Assembly: GCF_017592335.1 (NCBI RefSeq)
Contig: NZ_JACNMP010000005.1
Span: 108,983-172,982 of the forward strand
Length of the DNA stretch: 64,000 nucleotides
Origin: Pseudaestuariivita rosea
Lineage (GTDB): Bacteria; Pseudomonadota; Alphaproteobacteria; Rhodobacterales; Rhodobacteraceae
Reading direction: 5' to 3'
Each line of letters begins with the position of its first letter. Positions within the stretch are counted from its first letter, which is position 1. The notes below the pieces were generated by a model that worked only from the letters and a program-made list of their open reading frames with translations, was not told the DNA's origin and searched no databases. A program made the position numbers and the translations under genes. This document shows positions 35,950-44,893 of this stretch, one piece after another.

Positions 35950-37829
35950 CAAGCCGCATCGGTAAGCCCAATACAGATACCGACACAGCGCTTCACGAGC
36001 GGCTCGCGGGCGACGGCAACCGGCATTTTGTGATGGTGGCGGGAGCGGGTTCGGGAAAGACAACATCGCTCGTGAAAGCCCTTGCGCAAATCGAGCGCAC
36101 CCAAGGGCCTGTCCTGCGCCGCAACGGGCAACAAGTCGCTTGCATCACTTACACCGAAGTGGCCGTGGACGAAATTCGCGGTGATGTCGGGAATGACGAA
36201 CTGTTCCATGTCTCCACGATCCACAGCTTTCTCTGGACTGTCATCAAGCCATTTCAGAACAATCTTCGGGAATGGGTGAGCAACCGGCTGCACGAGAAGA
36301 TTGCCGTAGAACAAGCTAAAATCGAAAATCCCCGCACTAGAGAAGCCACCAAAACCCGCGCAGCGGAGAACATCGAACGGTACAATCGACAATTAACCGA
36401 AATCGGTGCGGTGAAGACCTTCCGATACGGCACAGGTAGTGACTACGCGAACGGCGTTCTCGGCCATAGCGATATCCTGAAGATTGGCCCCGAATTTATC
36501 GCCGGACATGCATTGATGCAGACCCTTCTGACACGTCGTTTTCCGGTCATCTTTGTCGATGAGAGTCAGGACACAGACCCTGCATTTGTTGATGCACTCC
36601 GCGAAGTGGCGCGGGCGGTTCCGCTAGGCTTCTGTCTCGGCTTTTTCGGCGATCCGGTACAAAAGATTTACATGCAAGGTGCCGGACCTATTCCACCAGA
36701 AGAGGGATGGGAGATGCTTGAAAAGCCGGAAAATTTCCGGTGTCCGCAGGCCGTTCTTCGCGTCATCAACCGCATCAGGGCGGAAGACGACCAGCTTGAG
36801 CAAACGCGCGGACGCCACATCGTCTTGAACGGGGAGGACGTTCCTGTTGAAGGGTCAGCCAGAGTATTGATCCTGCCCGCCGATGATCGGCGACATGAAC
36901 GCCTGGAAGAGGCGCGTCGCTGGCTGGCAGAACAGGATGGTGATGAAGGTTGGTTGGAAGAAGAAGACGAGGAAGCGTTGCGGCTCTTGGTACTGGTCCA
37001 CAGGATGGCGGCCACCCGACTTGGTTTTCCAAACCTCTACAGCGCGCTCAATGACAAATCGCCGGAGGAGCTTAGTAGCGGCCTGATTGACGGGACTGCC
37101 TGGGTGGTGCGCCCGTTTTTGTCGTACGTCCTTCCAGTGGTGCTTGCGCGTCACGAAAGGCGAGAATTCGAGATCATGCGCCTACTTCGCAAGCACTGCC
37201 CGCGGTTGCAGCCGGATGCGCTGGCTGGTGTCGACACCGCGGGACTTCTGAATGGTCTGCAAGGACAGATCGGCGAACTAGTGGCGATGTTGGAAGCCAG
37301 GGGTGACGCGCGCGTCGGCGATATCATCCGCTTCATGAAAGGCAATAACTTGATGGCGTTCGATGATCGCTACGTTGAGCTTATCGACCTCTACGCGGAT
37401 ACGGCTGAACCTGTTTCCGAGCCCGCCACAGACAATGCCGCTCTTCGTTTCATGCAGTGCGATGCATCGGAGCTATGGGGATATCGAAAATACATCGAGA
37501 AGATGTCACCGTTCGCCACGCAGCAAGGCATCAAAGGCGCGGAGTTCGACAAGGTGATTGTGGTCGTTGACGATCAGGAAGGACGAACCAACACTTTTTC
37601 CTATGGCAAGTATTTCGGCGTGACGCCACTATCGGATAAAGACCACGAGAATATTGCTGCAGGAAAAGACTCCGTCATAGATCGAACGCGGCGCTTGTTT
37701 TACGTGTGCTGTTCGCGGGCTCTAACTGATTTAGTCGTCGTGATTTTTACAGAAGACGCAGAGCAAATGCACGCAGCTTTAACTGCAAAAGCATTTTTTG
37801 AACCGGAAACCATTCATGTTTTCAAGTAG
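35946..37829 (+). CDS. gajB: GajB-like UvrD/PcrA superfamily helicase
   Basis: A 627-residue superfamily 1 helicase. Motif I is GAGSGKTTSLVKAL, motif Ia CITYTEVAVDEI, motif II IFVDESQDTDPAF, motif III FFGDPVQKIYMQG, and motif VI VCCSRALTDLVVV. Its coupling to an OLD-family nuclease gene matches Gabija, in which the helicase senses DNA ends and cooperates with GajA. It is longer than typical GajB (~500 residues). An acidic stretch EQDGDEGWLEEEDEEALR lies in the middle. A standalone repair helicase is less likely given the 4-base overlap. Confidence 0.82.
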   Translation: MTSRIGKPNTDTDTALHERLAGDGNRHFVMVAGAGSGKTTSLVKALAQIERTQGPVLRRNGQQVACITYTEVAVDEIRGDVGNDELFHVSTIHSFLWTVIKPFQNNLREWVSNRLHEKIAVEQAKIENPRTREATKTRAAENIERYNRQLTEIGAVKTFRYGTGSDYANGVLGHSDILKIGPEFIAGHALMQTLLTRRFPVIFVDESQDTDPAFVDALREVARAVPLGFCLGFFGDPVQKIYMQGAGPIPPEEGWEMLEKPENFRCPQAVLRVINRIRAEDDQLEQTRGRHIVLNGEDVPVEGSARVLILPADDRRHERLEEARRWLAEQDGDEGWLEEEDEEALRLLVLVHRMAATRLGFPNLYSALNDKSPEELSSGLIDGTAWVVRPFLSYVLPVVLARHERREFEIMRLLRKHCPRLQPDALAGVDTAGLLNGLQGQIGELVAMLEARGDARVGDIIRFMKGNNLMAFDDRYVELIDLYADTAEPVSEPATDNAALRFMQCDASELWGYRKYIEKMSPFATQQGIKGAEFDKVIVVVDDQEGRTNTFSYGKYFGVTPLSDKDHENIAAGKDSVIDRTRRLFYVCCSRALTDLVVVIFTEDAEQMHAALTAKAFFEPETIHVFK

Positions 37830-38032
37830 TTTCAAATGAAATTGTCGGTCGTCAGAGTTTTTCGGAGAGTTGAGGCGTTTTCATAACGGAGGCTCTCTGT
37901 GGCCCTATGCTCCTGCGACCCAGTTTTTGCATCGGATGTCCGGAGACTAGAGGGCTGGGTCAATATCTCTTTACTGAGGGGTGGTTGCTAAACAATACTG
38001 TTTCTATGATGAACAAACAGCAAGGAACACCA

Positions 38033-39094
38033 ATGAAAAATTATTTTCAAAAATTTTCAATCGCATTCGTGATAGCATTTTCGTTTGCAAAAACCGCTTA
38101 TGCAGATTGTTCGGATGTCTTGAGAGTTGTTGGAGCCAATTACAGCCAACAGTTTACAACACGAGACCTAAAGAGCTTCGCTTATGAAGAATTGTGTAAG
38201 TCAAATAGCAGCAACCAATCTTTAGATGTCTTCGCATTCTATGATGATATCGGTTTGGATATTGGAACATCTAGAGCAAGTGCAGACAAATTCTGCTCAG
38301 AAAATGCAAACTTCACATCCAATCAGGTTACTGCCGAAAGGGTCAGCAGGACTGTCTACGGCCCAGCAGTTAAGGCATGGGAAAGTTGTAACCGCGCAAA
38401 GAGCAAAGGCTTAGAAGTCAATACCTCAGTGTCAAATAATGGGGAATTAGTTAGTTTTCTACTTACCAACAGGTCGACCTCAGATGCACTTTTTTTGGGA
38501 GCAGCAATATCACCTTCCGAATCTGTAAGCTGCAACTATGTTGACGAGCGTGGTAACAATTCAGACGTCACACTTACAACTCGGGCGAACATAGCTCGAG
38601 GCGGAATTGGAACGATGGACTGCTTTGTATCACGCAACAGCGACGGAAGTATACCAGGGTTTGCATTAAATATTAGGTCAAGCATTGAAAGCTTCCAAAT
38701 CAGCCTTCCAGAAATCCCTGCGTTTGATGATACGCCTCAAGAAGTAATCCCTCAAAAAACGACGATAAATCTGACGGGACGCCCTTGGCAATCGCAGGCA
38801 TACTGGACAAACAAGCAAAATGGAACGGGGTGGATACAGTGCCCAAGAAGTATCTACGGTATTCCTGATGACTTTGATATTATTGTTCTGTCGACTCGGA
38901 AAGAGGAATGGGGGCGAGGGCATCGCGACCTGTCCTGTGGTCACAGACCAGAATTCTGTGATGGCGACGAAGAACACTGTGCCGACATATATATCGTGAA
39001 AGGTTGTGCAATAAATCGCGACTATCACGATTACTACAAAGCGCGAATGGATGAGCTTGGATTTGCATACTCAGGCGATCCGCTCTGTCAGTAA
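38033..39094 (+). CDS. Exported Cys-rich hypothetical protein
   Basis: A 353-residue protein with a signal peptide (YFQKFSIAFVIAFSFAKTAYA, cleavage near residue 24) and about ten Cys residues after it, suggesting disulfides in the periplasm or outside. The C-terminal part includes WIQCPRSIYG and DLSCGHRPEFCDGDEEHCAD. The family is not recognised. It is AT-rich compared with the genes around it. ATG 38033 has AAGGA upstream; the longer frame starting at 37907 lacks support. It lies 203 bases after gajB and ends convergently to the M48-like gene. Confidence 0.65.
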   Translation: MKNYFQKFSIAFVIAFSFAKTAYADCSDVLRVVGANYSQQFTTRDLKSFAYEELCKSNSSNQSLDVFAFYDDIGLDIGTSRASADKFCSENANFTSNQVTAERVSRTVYGPAVKAWESCNRAKSKGLEVNTSVSNNGELVSFLLTNRSTSDALFLGAAISPSESVSCNYVDERGNNSDVTLTTRANIARGGIGTMDCFVSRNSDGSIPGFALNIRSSIESFQISLPEIPAFDDTPQEVIPQKTTINLTGRPWQSQAYWTNKQNGTGWIQCPRSIYGIPDDFDIIVLSTRKEEWGRGHRDLSCGHRPEFCDGDEEHCADIYIVKGCAINRDYHDYYKARMDELGFAYSGDPLCQ

Positions 39095-39144
39095 GTGCAG
39101 TTCACACAACCAGCATTATAGGTGGCGGTTCGATCGGGATGATT

Positions 39145-39177
39145 GAGGCAATCTCCCCGTTTGGGGGAGATCCTCAG
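39145..39177. terminator. Bidirectional hairpin between convergent genes
   Basis: ATCTCCCC and GGGGAGAT pair around a 5-base loop, and the outer TGAGG/CCTCA can extend the stem. It sits exactly at the 3' junction of the exported protein gene (plus) and the M48-like gene (minus). Confidence 0.5.
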
Positions 39178-40151
39178 GTGAGTTTGGCACTCAACTCCAC
39201 CCATTCTTTTGCCCCTGGCGCACTCAGCTGATCCCATTGCCCAATTTGTGCATTCTGGATATCTGCGAAAAACCGCGCCTGATCGGTGAGATCACGTGTG
39301 GCGGTCTGTGCGGCGGACGCTTTGGCAAGGATCAGGGCATCGTTGAAAGCGGGCAGGATGACCTGTTCCTGATAGGCGGCGATTTCGTTCTGGGGTGGTA
39401 GGTCTGCAGGATCGATCTCTGTTGCGCCAAGTTCTTGGGCTTTGAGGAGTGCAGGCACCGACCAGAGTTGGGTCAGATGCCCCAGAAGTTGGAAGATGCG
39501 GGTGGCCGCTTTGGGATGGGTGGTGAGACCGGTGTGGTGCGTTTCATCGGCTTTTTCGATCAGGATCATCAGGGCCGAGATGCAGGCGGCGCGGGCGCGC
39601 AATTCGGGCCAGGCCTCGACGGAATAGGCCTCCAAGAGAAGCTCAATGGCCTCATGATCCGCTTCCAGCTCCCTCTGTTTTGCACGGGTCTGGCGGGCTT
39701 CTCGGGAAAGTATCTTTTGTTGCTTAGATAATGATGGTTTGGCGCTTGTGATGAGCCCGAAGCGTTGCGGTGCGGCTTCGATCAAGGGCAAGGGCGCCGC
39801 CTCGTCAAAATGCCTCAATCCAAAATGCTCCATTTCGTGGAAGATCAACCAGATCAGTGACAGCTGTGTCAGATTATGTGGATCGTTGGAAATTTGCTGG
39901 TCCCCAAGGCGCAGCATCGCGGGATCGGCAAGTGCAGTTGTCCATAGGGCGTCCAAGGCCGTAACGGTGCCCGTGCTGATGTGCAGGTTGAGGGTGTTCT
40001 CCTCAACATCGGCAAAGGCACAGATCTGCGGATCGGTGATCACGGTTAGGGTCGGTGTCACCGCAAAAGACGTGCCCATGACCTCTGCGTAATGCTGCAG
40101 CGCTGTATTGAGCGCCTGATCCAATCGCGTTTTGTCTGCAGGAGTGGTCAT
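39174..40151 (-). CDS. M48-like zinc metallopeptidase domain protein, cytoplasmic
   Basis: A 325-residue soluble protein. FHEMEHFGLRH gives the HExxH zinc motif, and QRELEADHEAIELL supplies the downstream Glu/Asp ligand pattern (ExxxD) of gluzincins. THPKAATRI resembles the TH-P-x-x-R segment of M48 peptidases. There is no signal peptide or membrane helix, unlike HtpX/Oma1. Similar stand-alone proteins occur on plasmids and conjugative islands, where their function is not known. It is followed by GC-rich noncoding DNA before ardA on the other strand. Confidence 0.7.
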   Translation of the reverse strand: MTTPADKTRLDQALNTALQHYAEVMGTSFAVTPTLTVITDPQICAFADVEENTLNLHISTGTVTALDALWTTALADPAMLRLGDQQISNDPHNLTQLSLIWLIFHEMEHFGLRHFDEAAPLPLIEAAPQRFGLITSAKPSLSKQQKILSREARQTRAKQRELEADHEAIELLLEAYSVEAWPELRARAACISALMILIEKADETHHTGLTTHPKAATRIFQLLGHLTQLWSVPALLKAQELGATEIDPADLPPQNEIAAYQEQVILPAFNDALILAKASAAQTATRDLTDQARFFADIQNAQIGQWDQLSAPGAKEWVELSAKLT

Positions 40152-40520
40152 AGGGCCATCCTGATCTTTCTATCCGTGTTTTTGCAAGCGCCTGTTTGTT
40201 TTGACTCCTGTCGCGGCAGACGCCGCTCTTTGGGGTGTGTCTGGAGGGCCAGCCCTCCCCGCGCAACAGCAAACATCGGCGGCCCAGAGGGTTTCCCCGA
40301 CCTTCCTCTGCCTTTGGCGCCGTGCAGGCCGGGCGATCCCCCTCCCTCTGGCCCTTGAGTTTCCTATTGCACGGGCCCCCTCCCGCCCTCGCCGGGGGGC
40401 AGGGTTTGAAGGAGAGGCGCGCATCTCCGCGCGAGGCCTCGCCTCCAAAGCCCTGCACCCAGTGTGACTGGTCCTGCAAGGCCTGAGACCACCGCAATGA
40501 GACGAGAAAGGACCCGACCC
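40152..40520. other. GC-rich, inverted-repeat-rich leader upstream of ardA
   Basis: A 369-base stretch without a gene I can support. It contains several self-complementary blocks, for example GGAGAGGCGCGC...GCGCGAGGCCTCGCCTCC near 40410-40455. In conjugative plasmids ardA can be driven from folded single-stranded promoters in the leading region; this stretch could be such a region, but that is inference. Confidence 0.3.
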
Positions 40521-41030
40521 ATGACATGCACATTTTATGCCCAACCCTATGATATCAGTGCCCATGGCTTCTATTTTGACAACGCCGAAGAGTTTCACCT
40601 GAAAGCCAGTGCCCTGCGCAACACCCACGGCGACCCGGTAGAAGAATTTGAACTGCAGTTTATCGAGGGCGATGCTTTGGACGCCGCAGTGGTCGAGGCT
40701 CTGGGGATCACTCAGGGTACTCTGGCGCAGGTGATCACCGTCCTTAACGACTGGGACAATGATCAGAAGACGCGCGTTGTTCTGGCGGTTGGGGAATGTG
40801 GTTGCGCTTTTGATCTGGCCAGCGACCGCCCCGATGATCTGGACGTAGATGTCTATTATCTCGACAGCCTGCGCGATCTCGCCATGGAATTCGTGGCCGA
40901 GGGCATCATGGGGGACATCCCCGAAGCGCTAGAGATGTATTTCGATTACGACGCCTTCGCCCGTGATCTGGCCATGGATTACAGCGAAACCACCCTGGCC
41001 GGACAACGGCTGATCTTTCGATGTGCGTGA
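40521..41030 (+). CDS. ardA: Antirestriction protein ArdA
   Basis: A 169-residue acidic DNA mimic. The N-terminus FYAQPYDISAHGFYFDNAEE and PVEEFELQFIEGD are ArdA signatures, and the C-terminus has FDYDAFARDLAMDY. ArdA copies the shape and charge of bent DNA and blocks type I restriction enzymes, protecting transferred DNA on arrival. GAAAGGA precedes ATG 40521. It is followed by the parB-like pseudogene. Confidence 0.92.
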   Translation: MTCTFYAQPYDISAHGFYFDNAEEFHLKASALRNTHGDPVEEFELQFIEGDALDAAVVEALGITQGTLAQVITVLNDWDNDQKTRVVLAVGECGCAFDLASDRPDDLDVDVYYLDSLRDLAMEFVAEGIMGDIPEALEMYFDYDAFARDLAMDYSETTLAGQRLIFRCA

Positions 41031-41159
41031 GACAAGGCGGGGGCTGCGGCAGCGGCGTGGATGTCTTGATCGGACCCGCGTCCCTGTCCCAGACCCTGCC
41101 GTCCCATTGGGACCAGCGTTTGGATGTAATCCCCTCAACCCTCTCGAAAGGACACCCCC

Positions 41160-43040
41160 ATGACACAGCATGACACCATTTTGCACACTGCCTCAGAGAC
41201 CCGCCGATCCCCTGCCGCGATACAGGCAACGGATCAATCACCATCGGTACTGATCGATATTCCCCTGAACCACTTGACCCTATCCCCGCTCAATCCCCGA
41301 CAGGCCTGCACTGCAGAAGATATCACCGCTCTGGCCACATCCATCCGCACGGTGGGGCTGATGCAAAACCTGATGGGGTTCCAAAGTGCAGAGGGTGACA
41401 GCGAAACAACCATCGCCATTGTCGCGGGCGGGCGTAGGCTGCGCGCCTTGCAACAAATCGCAGCCGAAGATGGCACTGATCCATCCACCATCGTGGTGCC
41501 GGTTCGGGTCACCGATGATCTGGCGCAGGCAAACTATTGAGCCAGCAGTGAGAACACCGCCCGCATCGCTCTGCATCCCGCCGAGGAAGTGCAGGCCTAT
41601 CATCAGATGATGAAGGCCAAGGCCAGTATTGACGATATCGCCAAGGCTTTTGCCGTGACCACACGCCATGTGCGGGGGCGGTTGCGTCTGGCCAAACTGC
41701 CCACCTCTCTCTTGGAGGCCCTGCGCCGCGATGAGATCACATTGAATGTGGCCGCCGCCTATACCGTCAGTGAGGACACAGCCGCACAGGAAACCCTCTT
41801 TCAAAGGCTGTCCGGCACATGGCAGGCCGATCATGTGGAGCATATCAAACGCACGCTGATGATGGATCAGGACCGCAATTGCGACAGGCTGGGCCGGTTT
41901 GTGGGCTGTGATGAGTATGAAGCCGCAGGCGGTGTGATCCGCGAAGACCTATTTGGCGAGGATATCTATTTTACCGATAGCGCCCTGTTGCAGGCGTTGG
42001 CAGAGTCCAAACTGGACGCGATCCGGCAGGACCTTTTGTCCGAAGGCTGGCTCTGGGCCGAGGCCACATTGGCCCCGATGGACTGGCAGGCGATGGAGTG
42101 CTTTGCACGAACCTATCCACAACAGGTCGAGATCAGTACGGAAGAGGAAGAGCGCTATAACGCACTGGCCGACCTGACCTGATCGAGGGGGACGTCTGTG
42201 ATGCCGCAGGCGTTGCTGAGTTTGCCGCTTTGGAAGAGAAGCTGAATATGGAAATCTTCACCGCGGATCAGAAAACCTTAGCGGGGGTGATGGCGCATCT
42301 GGCCCATGACGGGACAGTCACACTGACCCAAGGACTGATCCGCCCCGAGGATCGGGAGGCCGCCATTGCAGCGGGTCTCTGCAGCGCAGAAACCTACCAA
42401 ATCCGCTAAGCCAAAGGGGCTTTATTCTGCAGCGCTGACCCAAGACCTCAGCACGATCCGCACAGTGGCCCTGCAAGCAGCCCTGATGCAGCAGTCTGAG
42501 ATACTGCTGGACCTGATGCGCTTTGCCCTGACCACCCCCTGTTTTGCAGGCGTATTGCCTTTGACAGACACACGGCTGGACCCGGAGGCCGTCAAAACCA
42601 TCGCCGGTCTCATACTGCCCAAAGGCCTGACCGCCCAAAGCCAGATGGTACCCCTGAACGCGCAAGAGGCAACTGAGGCCTTCGCGCGGTTCCGACGCAA
42701 GACAAAGTCCGGTAAGGACAAACAGCTGATCCAGACCCTTGTGCGCCGTATCCGCATCGGGTTGAAGGATGACAGCGCCAATCCCATGGTGGAACAGCTG
42801 ATGGAGATCACCAAGGCTGATGTGCGCAGCATCTGGACCCCGGAGCGCACGTTCTTCGCGCGGCTAACCAAAGCCCAGCTTCTCGACATCCACCACGAGG
42901 TCATGGGGTCTAAAACCCCCAGCACCAAACTGGCCAAAGAGAGCAAAGCCCAGATCGCAGACTATCTGCACGACCTGTTCAACAGTACCAAAGCCGCGCC
43001 CACCTTGAGCGAAGAGCAGCAGGCCGGCGTGCGCGCATAG
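41160..43040 (+). pseudogene. ParB/RepB/Spo0J-family partition protein, broken in three places
   Basis: Joined frames give an approximately 625-residue ParB-like protein. The N-terminus has LNHLTLSPLNPRQ and IVAGGRRLRALQQI (ParB/sulfiredoxin domain). Lesion 1 is an in-frame TGA at 41538-41540 inside DDLAQANY-stop-ASSENTARIALHP. Lesion 2 is a tandem duplication of GACCT at 42171-42180 that shifts the frame after YNALADL; the next frame continues LIEGDVCDAAGVAEFAALEE. Lesion 3 is a further shift near 42385-42405, after which the C-terminal part LYSAALTQDLSTIRTVALQ continues to 43040. The helix-turn-helix region (SIDDIAKAFAVTTRHVRGRL) is intact in the middle piece. The gene is clearly inactive as one protein. 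Confidence 0.85.
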
Positions 43041-43075
43041 CGGCCAAATGGCATGTGAACGCTGATATCATAAAA

Positions 43076-43784
43076 GGCTCTAGACCAGGAATAATCCTCT
43101 ATTAGGGTTATTCTATGAACAAAAAGAATGGGTTATCAAGATATCGCCGTGCAAAACTGATCCGGGCTTTTGCAGCAGATCTCAGCGCGTCGCAAGCGGC
43201 CGAGGTTTTTGGCCGCTCGCGTACGACCGTCAACCGCTATTACCGCCTGTTCCGCGAGGCCATCGCGCAGCATCAACGGACGCAGAAAGACATGTTGGTC
43301 GGCACCGTCGAACTTGATGAAAGCTACTTTGGAGCCACCCGCCTGCGCGGCGCGCCCGGCAAAACCAGGCGCGGGCGCGGCACGTCAAAGCAGCCCGTTT
43401 TCGGCATATTCGAGCGCGGAGGGCGCGTGTTCACAGAGATCGTTCCAGACACGAAAAAGGCGACTTTACAAGCCCTTATCAGAGACAGAGTGGCACAACA
43501 GGCTGTCGTCGTCACCGACGGTTGGAAAGCCTACGATGGCCTGGTGGACGTCGGCTACGACCGCCATCTGCGCATCAAAAAGGCGCGACCAACGACGTTT
43601 TCCAAGAACGGCGTGCACATCAACGGCATCGAGAGTTTCTGGTCTTTCACCAAGCGTAGGTTGACCAAATTCAACGGCGTACCGCCCGCGACATTCGAGC
43701 TACATCTCAAAGAATGTGAATGGCGGTGGGGTAAATCCGTCGATATACTCGAAAAAGAACTCAAAACATTCCTGGTCTAGAGCC
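43076..43784 (+). mobile_element. Complete IS1595-family insertion sequence
   Basis: The element is 709 bp. Terminal inverted repeats are perfect over 17 bases: GGCTCTAGACCAGGAAT at 43076-43092 and its complement at 43768-43784. An 8-base target duplication TCATAAAA flanks it at 43068-43075 and 43785-43792, the length expected for IS1595. One intact transposase is inside. It inserted 35 bases after the parB-like pseudogene. Perfect ends and duplication suggest a recent event. Confidence 0.95.
43115..43780 (+). CDS. IS1595-family (ISXO2-like) DDE transposase
   Basis: A 221-residue transposase. An N-terminal helix-turn-helix (SASQAAEVFGRSRTTVNRYY) precedes a DDE domain with VELDESYFG (first Asp), VVVTDGWKAY (second Asp) and NGIESFWSFTKRRL (Glu). 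The stop TAG lies within the right inverted repeat. The reading frame is intact. Confidence 0.93.
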   Translation: MNKKNGLSRYRRAKLIRAFAADLSASQAAEVFGRSRTTVNRYYRLFREAIAQHQRTQKDMLVGTVELDESYFGATRLRGAPGKTRRGRGTSKQPVFGIFERGGRVFTEIVPDTKKATLQALIRDRVAQQAVVVTDGWKAYDGLVDVGYDRHLRIKKARPTTFSKNGVHINGIESFWSFTKRRLTKFNGVPPATFELHLKECEWRWGKSVDILEKELKTFLV

Positions 43785-43800
43785 TCATAAAATACCGGAA

Positions 43801-43828
43801 AGCCCCGCGCAGGTGGGGCTTTTTGTTT
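43801..43828 (+). terminator. Rho-independent terminator right of the IS
   Basis: AGCCCC and GGGGCT pair around an 8-base loop and are followed by TTTTTGTTT. It lies just after the right target duplication and would originally have ended the parB-like transcript before the IS inserted. Confidence 0.75.
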
Positions 43829-43839
43829 AGTTAACGGAC

Positions 43840-44130
43840 TTATTTTGGCGTGGGTGGCCACTGTCGGGCCGTATGCACCACCGATTGCACAGTCAGATCA
43901 GTTGGGGACTGGATTTCATAGATGACGATGTAAGGCATTCCTGTCACCGTCAGTTCTCGGGTGTTTTCAAGGCGGCCTGGACGCCCCATCAAGGGAAATG
44001 TGCCCAAATATGCAATCGACTGAAACAGGCGCGCGATTGTCTTGTCAGCCGCACTGGGATTGCGCTCCCCCAGATAGCTGTAGATATCTGCAATGTCCTT
44101 CCGCGATCCTTCAGAAAAGTTAATATTCAA
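43840..44130 (-). CDS. Type II toxin of the RelE/ParE family
   Basis: A 96-residue toxin. N-terminal INFSEGSRKDIADIYSYLGE, PLMGRPGRLENTRELTV and C-terminal VVHTARQWPP match RelE/ParE-type proteins (the HxARQWP ending is typical of ParE-like members). It either cleaves mRNA on the ribosome or poisons gyrase; the sequence favours ParE-like. It overlaps its antitoxin gene upstream by 11 bases. Confidence 0.88.
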   Translation of the reverse strand: MNINFSEGSRKDIADIYSYLGERNPSAADKTIARLFQSIAYLGTFPLMGRPGRLENTRELTVTGMPYIVIYEIQSPTDLTVQSVVHTARQWPPTPK

Positions 44131-44311
44131 GGCCGTATTTCTTTGCCACGTCTCGCAATGGCTTCAGGCTTTCAGGATGCTTGCGCGAATGCTCTATCGC
44201 CGCGCGCACTTTTTCGTCGCGCCACGCCAGATAGTCCGGTTCAGTGGACTCGGGCTGCGGGCGCAGCATGTCTTCTATCGTTGGTGTGTCGTCTTGTTTT
44301 GTCTCAGCCAT
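44120..44311 (-). CDS. Antitoxin of the RelE/ParE pair
   Basis: A 63-residue acidic protein with AGGAGG before its ATG, first gene of the toxin operon. It reads DDTPTIEDMLRP at the N-terminus and KPLRDVAKKYGLEY at the C-terminus. It has no clear ribbon-helix-helix and the family is not recognised; the role comes from position and overlap with the toxin. The 310 bases between it and the next gene (44312-44621) hold only an imperfect inverted repeat (CCGGCCTCA...TGAGGCCGG). Confidence 0.75.
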   Translation of the reverse strand: MAETKQDDTPTIEDMLRPQPESTEPDYLAWRDEKVRAAIEHSRKHPESLKPLRDVAKKYGLEY

Positions 44312-44621
44312 ATCTGCCTCCTGACATCAGTATAGCATATCTGAAATCGCTGTGTCATCTTTTTGCAACATGGGCATCCACAGCGCTGGTGTCCTCTGAT
44401 GTCTGTCTTTCTCCACCCTTTTGCACACCCGGCGCAAGCACCGCATCCGGCCTCACCTCATGGGTCTACCCACCGCATCGACCGGATCAATGGCCTGCCC
44501 GCACCAGGTCGCATACGCTCCCCCGTGTGGGCCATGATCCTGTCGATCTGCGCGGTGTGGTTCTTCATCCCCATGAGGCCGGACGCGGGTGTCCTGGCCA
44601 GAGCAAAAAAGGAGTAAGACA

Positions 44622-44852
44622 ATGACACAAGAAACAGAAACCAAGCGCCCAACCCATGCGATCTATCAAGTGATTGGCGAAGGCGAGACATCCTACTGGC
44701 ACCGTGTCGGCGCTGCCTGGGCCAACAAAGACGGCAAAGGCCTCAGCCTGAAATTCGACGCCATGCCGCTGCACGGTCGCACAATGATCCGAGAAATCGA
44801 TTATGGTGCGAAAGAGAAAAAGCAAGCCGAGGCGCGAAAAATTAAAGAGTAA
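44622..44852 (+). CDS. Small conserved hypothetical protein of conjugative islands
   Basis: A 76-residue protein. AAGGAG precedes ATG 44622. The middle HAIYQVIGEGETSYWHRVGA followed by AWANKDGKGLSLKFDAMPL looks like a compact beta-rich domain of the kind found beside mobilisation genes in Rhizobiales and Rhodobacterales. The Lys-rich tail could bind nucleic acid. Function unknown. Confidence 0.7.
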   Translation: MTQETETKRPTHAIYQVIGEGETSYWHRVGAAWANKDGKGLSLKFDAMPLHGRTMIREIDYGAKEKKQAEARKIKE

Positions 44853-44893
44853 AATCACTAAATGAAAAGGTTAAATATAGCCTTTTCATTTAA

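Noticed and set aside
41538..41540. In-frame TGA in the parB-like gene as selenocysteine or programmed readthrough
   Set aside because: Two further frame-breaking lesions downstream in the same gene make simple decay the better explanation, and no selenocysteine insertion signal was seen.
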